This document shows positions 18,243 to 27,877 of a stretch of DNA of 64,000 nt, in pieces. The stretch comes from Myxococcales bacterium (GTDB lineage: Bacteria > Myxococcota_A > Polyangia > Polyangiales > Polyangiaceae): assembly GCA_947473045.1 (NCBI GenBank), contig CANJCO010000009.1, positions 53,361 to 117,360 on the forward strand, written 5' to 3'. A program made the position numbers and the translations under genes. The stretch's first letter is position 1. Each line of letters begins with the position of its first letter. The notes below the pieces were generated by a model, which made no database searches, had not been told where the DNA came from, and saw only the letters and a list, made by a program, of their open reading frames with translations.

Positions 18243-19547
18243 CTACGGCGCGCCGCGGAATCCCATCACGACGTCGCGCAGACGCTCGTCTTCGCCGTCT
18301 TCGAGCAGCCCGACCGCGACGACATTGAGCCGGTCGGGTTGAGCGATGGTGCGGGCCACGCGAACGACGTCGTCGCGGGTGACCGCGTCGAGTCGGGCCT
18401 GACGATCAGCAGGCGACTCAACGCGCCCAAAGAGGTGGCCGCCAGCAAAAAATCCCGCCAGCTCTTCGCACGAATCGCGCAGCGCGCTCAGTTCCCACGC
18501 GTGCCTCTGGCGGGCGCGCGCCAGCTCGTCTTCGGTCGGACCTTCGGTGGCGAGCTCGCGGACCAGCTCGAGGATTTCTCGGGTGACCTTCGCGGTGCGC
18601 TCGTGCACAACGCCAGCGGCAAAGTCGACGACGCCGTCGTCCTCGTAACCGTCGTAGCTCGCGCTCACGTCGTAGCAGAGGCCCTGATCGTCGCAGACGC
18701 GGCGGTAGAGTCGCGTCGACATGCCATCGTCGATGACACGCATGAGCGCGTCGAGCGCGGGCCGGTCCGGGCTCTCTTCGGGCAGCGCGCGAAAGCACAC
18801 GCGGAGCTCCGTCTGGCTCGAGACGTTTTCTACGATCGACAGCCTGGGCTTACGCTGCGCGTGCACCGGCGCCGCGCCCGCGACCCGCGATCCACGCTGC
18901 ATGATCCCAAACGCCCGCTCACCGAGCTCAAGCGCGCGCGCCGGGTCGATCGCGCCCGAAAATGCCAGCACCGAAGAGGCGGCGTTGTAGTGCTGCGCGT
19001 GGTGGCGCTGCAGCCCCGCAACGGAGAACGAACGCACCTGCGCCTCATCTCCGGTGATGGTGAATCCGAGCGGGTGGGTCGGGTAGATCAGCGCACGCGA
19101 AAGATTGTCGGGGTCGACCTGGCGGCCCTCATCGTCGAGGTCTTCGAGTATCTCCTCGCAGACAATGCCCTTTTCAACTTCGATATCCCGAAACACGGGA
19201 CCGCAGAGCACTTCGGCGAACAACTCGGTCACGCGCTCCAGATTTTCGGGCGGCATGGTGACCGAAAATACGCCGTAATCGGCCTGCGTTGCCGCGTAGA
19301 GGCTGCCCCCGAGTCGCTCGAATGCCAGGTTGACGTGGTGCGCGCTCGGCAGCCCGGCCGTGCCCCGATAGACCATGTGCTCGAGGAAATGGGACAACCC
19401 GTTATCGGCCGCGCTCTCGAAGCGGCTGCCGACGCGAATGTAGAGCGCGACGTGGGCACGGTGAAGCTGCGGCTGCGGGGTCGCGAGCACGCGCAACCCG
19501 TTGCCGGTCAGGCGGGACGAAACCGGGACGAAGAGCGGCTCGCTCAA
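18243..19547 (-). CDS. M16 family zinc metallopeptidase
   Basis: A 434-residue pitrilysin-type peptidase of the mitochondrial-processing-peptidase-like subgroup. The inverted zinc motif HFLEH (residues 53-57) supplies His53, Glu56 as base and His57; the distal glutamate lies in EKGIVCEEILED near residue 131. A second inactive half follows. It starts with TTG (19547-19545), which overlaps the stop of the upstream PpiD-like gene as TTGA, so it is likely translated by re-initiation. No signal peptide is seen, so it may act in the cytoplasm. Pairing with a periplasmic foldase suggests a role in protein quality control, by inference only. Confidence 0.92.
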   Translation of the reverse strand: MSEPLFVPVSSRLTGNGLRVLATPQPQLHRAHVALYIRVGSRFESAADNGLSHFLEHMVYRGTAGLPSAHHVNLAFERLGGSLYAATQADYGVFSVTMPPENLERVTELFAEVLCGPVFRDIEVEKGIVCEEILEDLDDEGRQVDPDNLSRALIYPTHPLGFTITGDEAQVRSFSVAGLQRHHAQHYNAASSVLAFSGAIDPARALELGERAFGIMQRGSRVAGAAPVHAQRKPRLSIVENVSSQTELRVCFRALPEESPDRPALDALMRVIDDGMSTRLYRRVCDDQGLCYDVSASYDGYEDDGVVDFAAGVVHERTAKVTREILELVRELATEGPTEDELARARQRHAWELSALRDSCEELAGFFAGGHLFGRVESPADRQARLDAVTRDDVVRVARTIAQPDRLNVVAVGLLEDGEDERLRDVVMGFRGAP

Positions 19548-21361
19548 GGCTGATCTTGGCTGTCGTCGACGCCCGCGTCCGCGTGGAACGGCGCGAGGTA
19601 CGCGTCGTCTTTTTTGACCTCGGCCTTCGACGCGTCCTTCAGACGCTTCACGTAAGCCGCGAGCGCCTCGTTCTGCTTTCGGCCCAGCAGCGTCTCGGTG
19701 TAGGTGTCACGGTCTTTGGCGAACTCGTCGGCTGTGGCCTGCTTGTGCTGCTTGAGCGCCACCACGAAGTAGGACTCGCCGCCGCGCAGGACGTCGCTCA
19801 TCACGGCGCCGTCTTTCGCCGAGCCGAACGCGAACGCGAGCACCTTCGCCGAGTCGGCCGCGCCCAGCGAGGGGATCGGGTCAGAGCCCTGATTGAAGCC
19901 CGAAGACGTGACCACATGCGGCGCGTCGGGATCGGCTTCCGCGAGCAGCTGCGTGCGCGGCGCCACGACAGGCGCCACGTCTACCGGCCCGGCGTCGCCC
20001 GCCCCGGCATCGGGAACCGGCGGCGCCACGATCGACGGGTCGCGAAGCACCTGAAGAATCGTGACCGGCTTCTGAGCCGACACCACGCCTTTGACGGCGT
20101 CTTCGAGCGAGCCGCCAGCCTGCGCGGCCGCCAGAATCTTCGCCGAAGCAGCCTTCGCCCAATCGGCCGCACGCTGCTTGACGAACAGCTCACGCGCGAC
20201 GTCTTTCGCGAAGCGCGAGGGCTCGTCACGAACGATGATATGATAGCCAAACTGCGTTTCGATGGCCGCCGGCGTCATCTCGCCCGGCTTGAGCGCGTCT
20301 GCGGCCTGCTTGAAAGGCAGCACGAAACCGTCGGTCTTGTCGCCGACGCTGCCGCCCTGGGGCTTGCTTCCGTCGTCCTGAGATACGGCCTTTGCGACCT
20401 CGGCAAATGTTTCGCCGTGAGCCACGCGAGCGACAGCGCGCGAGAGCGTCTCGAGCGCGACCTGCTTCTCGGACGCTGACGCCGAGGGCTTCACCTTGAT
20501 GAGAATGTGGCGGATGGTTCCGTCTTTGGGCGCCGCCGGATCCGACTTGCGCGCCGCCAGCGCGGTCTCGATGTCTTTGGCATGCGCCGTCTCTTTCGAC
20601 CACGCTTCGACCTCGGCGTCCGAGGGAGCCTCGGAGAACGCGATCGCGAAATCGGGACTCACCTCGACGCTCGCCACCGTCGCCTGGCTCTTCTCGGCGA
20701 AGTAGCTCTCCATTGCCTCCGACTCGGAGACGCGAACGGGAGCCTTCACGAGGTCGCGCATTTTTTGGGCGAGGAGTTCGCGCTGCTGCCACTCGCGAAA
20801 GTCGATCTCCGAGCAGTCGAACAGCGCCTTCAAGTTTCGCTTGTAGATCTTCTCGTCGAACTCTTTCGTCTTCGGATCGCGGAAAAAGCGCACCGGAGCG
20901 CGGGTGCGATAGTAGTCGAAGAGCACTCCGTCCTTGACGTTCATCGAGAACGCCAGCGCCGGGTTGTCGCTCGGTACGCTCACGCGAACGAACCCGCTGA
21001 AGATCGACTCGGTGATCTCCTCGTCGCTGGCCGACAGACCCAGACGCTCGGCTTCGCCGATGAGCAACTGCCGCTCGACGAGGCCGTCGAGGACCGTGTC
21101 GGCGAGGCCCATCGATTTCGCGCGGGAGACAAGCCGCTCGCCGGTGCGGGGATCCTGCGGAATCAGCAGATAGTAGGCCGCTTTGTGATCCTTCGGCTCG
21201 ACGCAAACGCCCCGCACGGTCGCGGCGCACGTCTTGGTGAGCTTCGCGGCCTGCTTGCCGACGCTGGGGTTGAACTGGATGACGAAGATGAGAACGGTCG
21301 CGACAATGACTGCTCCCATAACGATGGAGGAGAGGCCGCGATTTCGGAAGAGGTCGAGCAT
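19544..21361 (-). CDS. PpiD/SurA-like membrane-anchored peptidyl-prolyl isomerase
   Basis: A 605-residue periplasmic foldase. The N-terminus has one uncleaved membrane helix (LSSIVMGAVIVATVLIFVIQF) directly after a short positive segment, as in PpiD. A SurA_N-type helical chaperone region follows (about 60-260), then a parvulin domain (TIRHILIKVKP, KPQGGSVGDKTDGFVLPF, FGYHIIVRDEPSRF), a Pro/Ala-rich linker and a C-terminal helical region that looks like a partial second module. It would help fold outer-membrane and secreted proteins at the periplasmic face. It overlaps the M16 gene by four bases. Confidence 0.88.
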   Translation of the reverse strand: MLDLFRNRGLSSIVMGAVIVATVLIFVIQFNPSVGKQAAKLTKTCAATVRGVCVEPKDHKAAYYLLIPQDPRTGERLVSRAKSMGLADTVLDGLVERQLLIGEAERLGLSASDEEITESIFSGFVRVSVPSDNPALAFSMNVKDGVLFDYYRTRAPVRFFRDPKTKEFDEKIYKRNLKALFDCSEIDFREWQQRELLAQKMRDLVKAPVRVSESEAMESYFAEKSQATVASVEVSPDFAIAFSEAPSDAEVEAWSKETAHAKDIETALAARKSDPAAPKDGTIRHILIKVKPSASASEKQVALETLSRAVARVAHGETFAEVAKAVSQDDGSKPQGGSVGDKTDGFVLPFKQAADALKPGEMTPAAIETQFGYHIIVRDEPSRFAKDVARELFVKQRAADWAKAASAKILAAAQAGGSLEDAVKGVVSAQKPVTILQVLRDPSIVAPPVPDAGAGDAGPVDVAPVVAPRTQLLAEADPDAPHVVTSSGFNQGSDPIPSLGAADSAKVLAFAFGSAKDGAVMSDVLRGGESYFVVALKQHKQATADEFAKDRDTYTETLLGRKQNEALAAYVKRLKDASKAEVKKDDAYLAPFHADAGVDDSQDQP

Positions 21362-21485
21362 GGAAGTTTTCCCCGGGAAGCCGGGGTCGCGATGCCTAAC
21401 ACGCCTCGCCGTTCAGATCGAGCCGCGTCGTCGGCGGGCGCTGCGCGAGCAGGCCGTTGAAGCAGCGGCCTGTTAGCCTTTCATC

Positions 21486-21594
21486 GCGGGGAGGTATGCA
21501 CCTCCCCGCCCCGAAAAACGCGGTTTTTCGCCGGTCCCCACCCCACGCATTTGGCTTCGCCAATTCCTGGCAGGGTGTTCTTAGCGCGCCCTGC
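21486..21594. other. Cluster of four hairpins in the gene-free stretch before the PpiD-like gene
   Basis: The 232-base gap holds four inverted repeats: 21486-21495 with 21500-21509 (10 bp, loop ATGC, perfect); 21512-21519 with 21523-21530 (CGAAAAAC/GTTTTTCG, loop GCG, perfect); TTGGC/GCCAA at 21551-21563; and GCAGGG/CCCTGC at 21570-21594, which reaches the last base of the upstream stop codon. None is followed by a convincing T-run except through the second hairpin itself. They may end transcription of the upstream gene or structure the leader of the foldase mRNA. Confidence 0.6.
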
Positions 21595-22022
21595 TAACGC
21601 CGCGGGTCGGCGATTTTTGCGAGCGCGAGCGCCACCCGGAGGTCATCAATCGCGGCGGCGAGGTCGCCGGTGTCCTTCGCGAAGACGATCTCGTAGTACG
21701 TGTCGAGCACGAGCCCCTCTTCCGCCGGATCGGGCAGCGCCGTGTGCTTCGAAGACACTTCGGCGTAGCCGATACCCCGGGCAGCTTCGGCGAGGGCACG
21801 GACGCGGTCGTAGAGACGCGCGTCATCTTCGCCAGGGAACTCACCTTTGCGCAACCCGAACACGACGCGCAGCTGCATGGGGTCACTCGCGCGCAGGCGC
21901 ACCCCCGAATCCATGATGAGGTTGTCGCGGACGCGATCGGCCAGAAGCACCTCGTCAGCGAGCGTGCGGTACACCTCGAACCCCGCGGCGATGAGGGCTT
22001 TTTTGAGCTCTTGAGGCGACAT
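21594..22022 (-). CDS. Conserved hypothetical protein
   Basis: A 142-residue cytoplasmic protein beginning MSPQELKKALIAAGFEVYRT. The ATG at 22022 is chosen; a TTG 75 bases upstream would add a tail without signal-peptide character. The sequence has helix, strand and helix segments (VRLRASDPMQLRVVFGLRKGEFPGED, YYEIVFAKDTGDLAAAIDDLRVALALAKI) and no cysteines or membrane segments. It was not assigned to a known family. It is transcribed towards the PpiD-like gene but separated from it by a hairpin-rich spacer. Confidence 0.7.
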   Translation of the reverse strand: MSPQELKKALIAAGFEVYRTLADEVLLADRVRDNLIMDSGVRLRASDPMQLRVVFGLRKGEFPGEDDARLYDRVRALAEAARGIGYAEVSSKHTALPDPAEEGLVLDTYYEIVFAKDTGDLAAAIDDLRVALALAKIADPRR

Positions 22023-22200
22023 GGCGATGGGCAGTTTCTGCGCGAGCGGCGCGCCTCGCTCGAGCGAAGCGGCGAGTACTCGCGCCGTCTGAGTCAATCA
22101 GAAGCCGAGAACCCTAGTCAAGTCGCGAGGTTTCGCGGCTCTGCAATCGACCCGGTGCGACCACGCTCAGGCCGCCCGCGCCGCGAGCATCGATGCGCTT

Positions 22201-22229
22201 TTGAGTTTTTCTCCGTTCACACCTACGAT
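22201..22229 (+). promoter_or_regulatory. Candidate sigma-70-type promoter of the PilZ gene
   Basis: TTGAGT (22201-22206) and TACGAT (22224-22229) are separated by 17 bases, the optimal spacing. Initiation about 7 bases after the -10 box would fall at or just before the GTG at 22237, implying a leaderless mRNA; no Shine-Dalgarno at useful distance exists. The -10 box lies inside the palindrome CCTACGATGTAGG (22222-22234), a possible operator. Confidence 0.45.
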
Positions 22230-22236
22230 GTAGGAC

Positions 22237-22614
22237 GTGTCTCATTCCAACCCCTCCTCGCCGCCAGCCGCCGACGACTCCGCAGAGGCGCACGCCATGC
22301 GACGCGGCGGGCCGCGACGTGAAGCGGCCGACCGGGTCCACCTCGTCGGCGCCAACTTCAAGACGCGCGAGGGGTGGGCGCTCAACATCAGTCGCGGCGG
22401 CATTCGCGTCATCGTCGAAGAGCGCGTCGAGCTCGGCGAGGAATATGCGCTGACCCTCGGAGATGGAACCGAAGCCAGCCCGCGAACTGCCCGCGTGGTG
22501 TGGCTGCAGGAGGAGCCGGACGGCCTGATCGTCGGCCTCGAGTTCGCGTTCGAGGCAGCAGGCGGCGCCCTGCCCTCTTCGCTCCCGCCGCCCCCCGACA
22601 GCAGCGCCCCGTAG
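22237..22614 (+). CDS. PilZ domain protein
   Basis: A 125-residue PilZ-like protein starting at GTG 22237. The c-di-GMP binding elements are partly present: an arginine-rich segment RRGGPRREAADRVH before the barrel, and NISRGGIRV, matching the D/NxSxxG motif. The barrel then runs through RTARVVWLQEEPDGLIVGLEFAF, the usual PilZ end. A Pro/Ser tail closes it. Such stand-alone PilZ proteins usually regulate motility, exopolysaccharide or transcription by binding partners. c-di-GMP binding is likely but the RxxxR spacing is imperfect. Confidence 0.82.
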   Translation: MSHSNPSSPPAADDSAEAHAMRRGGPRREAADRVHLVGANFKTREGWALNISRGGIRVIVEERVELGEEYALTLGDGTEASPRTARVVWLQEEPDGLIVGLEFAFEAAGGALPSSLPPPPDSSAP

Positions 22615-22649
22615 TCGCCCGGCGGCGCGATCTGCTAACCTTTGCGCCC

Positions 22650-23150
22650 ATGGCCCCCGTCAAGAACCTCCTGCCCGCCTGCGGCCTCTACCGCACCACC
22701 AAGCCCCTTCCCGGGCACGAAGCCGAGCTGCCCGCGGGCATGCTCGTCTACTTCCACAACCACAGCGACTCGGGTCTCCCCGTGGTGATCGTGCCCGAGC
22801 ACAACATCATGAACCGGTGGCACTTCCACGGCGCGGGCATCCCTTTTCGCGGCCTCGCGTGGGCCGACAGCCTCATGAAACTCCCCGCCGAGGGCTTCTT
22901 CAGCCTCCGCAAAGAATTCGCCTTCGAAGGCGGTAGCTGGCCCAAAGGCACGCTCGTTCAGCTCGGCTACAACAAGAGCGCCGACCCGATCCTCTTCATC
23001 GCTCAGGTGCGCGCCAACCTCGAAGAAAACGACCTGTTCTTCGCCGACCGCGGGGTCTCCATCCCGCGCGATCGCCTCGCCATGCTCGAGGCCGTAACCG
23101 TGTTCGCCGAGCCCGCGGCCGAGGGCGCGCACACGACCGGCACGCACTGA
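22650..23150 (+). CDS. Conserved hypothetical protein
   Basis: A 166-residue protein with start ATG at 22650, 35 bases after the PilZ stop and probably in the same transcript. It contains GLYRTTKPLPGHEAELPAG, LVYFHNHSDSGLPVVIVPEHN and WHFHGAGIPFRGLAWADSL. The conserved-looking His/Trp/Tyr-rich first half resembles a small beta barrel. It has no signal peptide or membrane helix. Family not recognised; the PilZ neighbour hints at surface or motility regulation, but this is weak. Confidence 0.75.
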   Translation: MAPVKNLLPACGLYRTTKPLPGHEAELPAGMLVYFHNHSDSGLPVVIVPEHNIMNRWHFHGAGIPFRGLAWADSLMKLPAEGFFSLRKEFAFEGGSWPKGTLVQLGYNKSADPILFIAQVRANLEENDLFFADRGVSIPRDRLAMLEAVTVFAEPAAEGAHTTGTH

Positions 23151-23156
23151 CCGGCA

Positions 23157-24491
<1,335 letters not shown>

Positions 24492-24641
24492 GGGGCGGGA
24501 CGATATCGCATCGACAGCGCGCGCGGGATGACCTCGTGCAGGTCCGCGTGAACCCGTCGTCGTTCACCACGCGGGCGCGATTCTCTGCTGATTGATGCAA
24601 TTTTCGCAGTGGCATGAACGCTGCTTCCGCTTGGACTCGCC

Positions 24642-25448
24642 ATGTTTTTCGGTCGCATCGCGTCGGTCTGCGCGGCGAGCGCCGCGTGCGGCCTCGCTGC
24701 GTGCAGCAGCGCGAGCGACGCGCGCAGCACGCTTGCAGTCGCTCGCGACGGCGAAGACATGGCCTCGGTGGAGAGCGCAAGCGCCGCCCTCGTCTCCGCG
24801 CTCGTGGTCGCCGCGAGCAGCGGGCTCGATTTGTCGATGCGCCCCGCGCTGCTCCCGGACCCATGCGTCACGGTCGCGGCCACCCCATCAGGGGTCGACT
24901 ACCACTTTGCGCATTGTGAGGCCCCATACGGAATTGTGGGAGAGGTCGATGGCGACCTCCACCTCGATCGGTCGTTCGACGGTCCACTTCTACAGCTCGC
25001 GCTAAGCGCGCAAGACCTGACCTTCGGCACGACGCTCTTCGTCACGTGGACGGCGACCGCGACCGTGACTGGCGGCGTCGGCAACGCGGCGACGATGGTT
25101 TGGCGCGCGCAGATCGACGGACGACGCTCCGCGCGCGGAAGCTCGCGCGAGTTCAGCCGCGCCGTTGGTCCGCTCAGCGTTCGTTGGGGCACAGAAAACG
25201 GCTGCGTCAGCGTCGACGGGGAATCGACCGGGACCTTCGCGGGCGTCGGCGAAGACCTCGGCGCCCTGACGATCGCGCTCGCTGGACACCGACGCTGCGG
25301 CGGATCGTGCGCCGACAGCGGCAGCACCATCTACGTTCGCGCAGCCAACGGAACGCGACTGTCGCTCCACTTCCTGAGCGACGGTCAGGCGCAGTACACA
25401 GACGCGCTCGGGCAAAGTTTCGCCTACGCGCCGCTGTGCCAGCTGTGA
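24642..25448 (+). CDS. Hypothetical lipoprotein
   Basis: A 268-residue predicted lipoprotein: SVCAASAACGLAACSSAS gives a signal peptide with the lipobox at the last Cys. The mature region starts with a helical Ala/Ser segment, then beta-rich sequence with VDGDLHLDRSFDGPLLQLALSAQDLTFG and a CGGSCADSG loop. Four to five cysteines may pair. No family was recognised. It converges on the TPR-protein gene with a 4-base gap. Confidence 0.7.
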   Translation: MFFGRIASVCAASAACGLAACSSASDARSTLAVARDGEDMASVESASAALVSALVVAASSGLDLSMRPALLPDPCVTVAATPSGVDYHFAHCEAPYGIVGEVDGDLHLDRSFDGPLLQLALSAQDLTFGTTLFVTWTATATVTGGVGNAATMVWRAQIDGRRSARGSSREFSRAVGPLSVRWGTENGCVSVDGESTGTFAGVGEDLGALTIALAGHRRCGGSCADSGSTIYVRAANGTRLSLHFLSDGQAQYTDALGQSFAYAPLCQL

Positions 25449-25452
25449 GCGA

Positions 25453-26427
25453 TTAAAACGAACCGCCGACCTCGACCTGGCCGCCCGAGGCCCCGACCGA
25501 AGGCACGACGACGACGCGCACGCCCTCCGCGTACCAAACAGAGAGCAGCGTGGCAGCGGAGCCCGTGAGCAAAGGTCCAATCCAGCTCACATAGGCAAGG
25601 CTGCGGGCCAGATTGTACTCGCTGCGCTCCTGAGAAGTCGGAACGTGCGGAGCCGAGTACTGATCGTGAAGCGCAGCGGCGTTCGAGTACGCGAGCGCTG
25701 GCAGGGCGAGGCTCGCAGCGGTCGCTGCCCACGCCCCCCACACCCATCCTCCGTGGACGCGGCGCTCCGCGCGTGTGGCGAGTGGCGCCGGGGCCCACGG
25801 GCGCGCCGGCTGCGGGGGCGCGGGCGGGAGCGCCAGCGGCAACGAAACCAGCTGCCCGGCCTCGATGACGACCTCGCGGATGTCACGCGAGCCGTCGTCA
25901 GCTTCGATGGTGACGCGGTGGCGGCCAGGGGCGACGAAGGCAACGAAAGCGCCGGCGCGAGGGGGCGCCGCATCGACGACGACCGCTCGGGCCCGCAAAC
26001 TCGCGGCAATGGCGATGCGCCCGTGGGCTGCGATGAGCGCGGCCACGCGCGCGCGAACCTGTGCGCGCAGCGCGATCACGAGCTCAGGCAACGCGACGCC
26101 GCGCGCCTCGGCCGAATCAGCGCCGCGCAAGAACAACTCGAAGCGCTCAACCGCGCGGGAAGCGTCTCCCGACGATTCGTAGGCGCGGCCGAGGTCGAAC
26201 GCGATGCGGTAACCTTTGTCGGGCCCGAGCTCGGACAACAGGGGCTCCCAAACCCGGATCGCTTCGTCGAAATCGCCGGCCCGATAGCGCTCGAGCCCAT
26301 CGCGAAATCGCCCGCGAAGCGCCACCATCGCCGGCTCGTCGTCAGGCTCCTCGGCCCGAGCGACTCCCGCCGCAGCGGCCGAGAGCGCCACGGCGACCGC
26401 CAGGCTAAATCGGATCGGGATCGACAT
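25453..26427 (-). CDS. TPR-type membrane protein encoded with a Ser/Thr kinase
   Basis: A 324-residue protein: signal peptide (IRFSLAVAVALSAAAAGVARA), a tetratricopeptide-like region (RFRDGLERYRAGDFDEAIRVWEPLL, YRIAFDLGRAYESSGDASRAVERFELFL), a PEGA-like beta domain (FVAFVAPGRHRVTIEADDGSRDIREVVIEAGQ is the recognisable part), a Pro-rich linker and two membrane helices near the C-terminus. The ATG at 26427 lies 23 bases inside the end of the kinase gene, so translation is probably coupled. In Polyangia, TPR/PEGA proteins repeatedly sit next to membrane kinases, suggesting a periplasmic partner role. Confidence 0.8.
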   Translation of the reverse strand: MSIPIRFSLAVAVALSAAAAGVARAEEPDDEPAMVALRGRFRDGLERYRAGDFDEAIRVWEPLLSELGPDKGYRIAFDLGRAYESSGDASRAVERFELFLRGADSAEARGVALPELVIALRAQVRARVAALIAAHGRIAIAASLRARAVVVDAAPPRAGAFVAFVAPGRHRVTIEADDGSRDIREVVIEAGQLVSLPLALPPAPPQPARPWAPAPLATRAERRVHGGWVWGAWAATAASLALPALAYSNAAALHDQYSAPHVPTSQERSEYNLARSLAYVSWIGPLLTGSAATLLSVWYAEGVRVVVVPSVGASGGQVEVGGSF

Positions 26428-27805
26428 CGATCGGCGGAGCGGCGGCTCCGGTGGCCGCATCAGTGGAAGGTCGCGGAGCCGCGGCCGAAGGCGCTCGCAC
26501 AGGTACCGCGGAGGGCTGCGCCCGAGGACGCGCAGGCGCTGCCGCGGCGGAGGGAGCAGCCTTCGCGACGGCACCCTGCGACGGCACCCCGGGCGCGGCA
26601 GTCGCTGCGTCCGCGGGGCGCGGCGGCAAAGCAATTCGGGAGGTTAAGTCGATCGCGGCGACCGGTGGCGCCAAGCGTGACGCGCGCCACGAGCCCGCAT
26701 ATCCCGCGGCAATCAAGGCCATCACGGCCGCGCCAAGACCAAGCGCCACCGCCGACGATCGGCGACGTTTCACGAGCGTCATCGGCGACCTCACCGCGAG
26801 CGCTACGGGGGCGAGATCGCTCGCGGCAGCGGGCCCGGGCGCGGCGATGAGCGCGGCGCGCAGCACCTCGCGCTTTCGCTTTGTGTCGTCCGCGAAGAGG
26901 GCCTGCATGCGTGCGGCGAGGGCGTCCTGCGTCGCCGACCCGAGGCTTGTCGATCGCAGCGCGAGGGCCACTTCGCGAGCGGTCCCGAGTCGATCGGCGG
27001 GATCGGTGCGCACCAGCGTTTCATGCAGAATACACACATCCTCCGCGACCCCTTCGAGCCGCGGCGGCGGGCCGAACGCCATCCGCCGGAGCACCGCGAG
27101 ATCGGAGCCTTCGCCCCACTGTTTTTCGCCGACCAGCGCCTCGTACAGAAGCACGCCGACTGCGTAAATATCGCTGCGCCGATCGACGCAGTCACCCATC
27201 GCCTGCTCCGGGGCCATGTACGCCGTTTTCCCGCGAATCTCCCCCGTGCGGGTCAGCGCCGCGCCAGCTTCGATTTTCGCGATGCCGAAATCGAGCAACT
27301 TCACCTGACCGTCGTAGGCGATCATGACATTTTGCGGCGTCAGGTCGCGATGCACGAGCGACAGCGCTTCGCCGCGGGCATCGCACAGCTCGTGCGCGAC
27401 GTGCAGGCCGTCGCAGACCGCCGCGAGGATGTGAAGCGCGAGGGCAGGTTCGAGGGGGGTGCCGGCCGCGCGGGCCCGCTCGAGCACGGCGCTGAGCGTC
27501 TCTCCGTCAACGTACTCCATCGCGAGGTAGAGCTCGCCGCCACCGTCACCGAAGGCCAACGTGTGCACGACGCTCGGGTGCGAAATGAGCGCAGCCAGGC
27601 GGGCCTCGCGCAGGAAGAGGTCGACGTTGCGCTCGTTGTTCGCGAGCTCGCGGCGAATGCGCTTGAGCGCGACGATGCGCTCAACGCCCCCTGCCCGCTC
27701 GAGCGCCAGATCGACCCGCCCCATGCCGCCCTCGCCGATGCGAAGCAGCGGCTGGAATCGCCCGCCGACGATCTCAGGTTGCGCAGGAGGCTCGGACGCA
27801 GGCAT
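26405..27805 (-). CDS. Transmembrane Ser/Thr protein kinase
   Basis: A 466-residue Hanks-type kinase. Kinase domain at about 15-280: glycine loop IGEGGMGRVDLA, ATP lysine in IVALKRIRRE, catalytic loop HRDLTPQN (Thr in place of the usual Lys, as in many myxobacterial kinases), DFGIAK and YMAPEQA. A juxtamembrane region leads to one helix (SAVALGLGAAVMALIAAGYAGSW) and a Pro/Ala-rich tail of about 90 residues outside the membrane. A purine-rich GGGAGG precedes the ATG at 27805. The overlapping downstream TPR protein is a likely partner. Confidence 0.95.
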   Translation of the reverse strand: MPASEPPAQPEIVGGRFQPLLRIGEGGMGRVDLALERAGGVERIVALKRIRRELANNERNVDLFLREARLAALISHPSVVHTLAFGDGGGELYLAMEYVDGETLSAVLERARAAGTPLEPALALHILAAVCDGLHVAHELCDARGEALSLVHRDLTPQNVMIAYDGQVKLLDFGIAKIEAGAALTRTGEIRGKTAYMAPEQAMGDCVDRRSDIYAVGVLLYEALVGEKQWGEGSDLAVLRRMAFGPPPRLEGVAEDVCILHETLVRTDPADRLGTAREVALALRSTSLGSATQDALAARMQALFADDTKRKREVLRAALIAAPGPAAASDLAPVALAVRSPMTLVKRRRSSAVALGLGAAVMALIAAGYAGSWRASRLAPPVAAIDLTSRIALPPRPADAATAAPGVPSQGAVAKAAPSAAAAPARPRAQPSAVPVRAPSAAAPRPSTDAATGAAAPPIDVDPDPI

Positions 27806-27877
27806 GCCTCCCGTTATTGTAGTACGATGCCAGCGCGAGTTCGACGTTGATCACGCAGCGTCCGTACAGGCGTCAAC

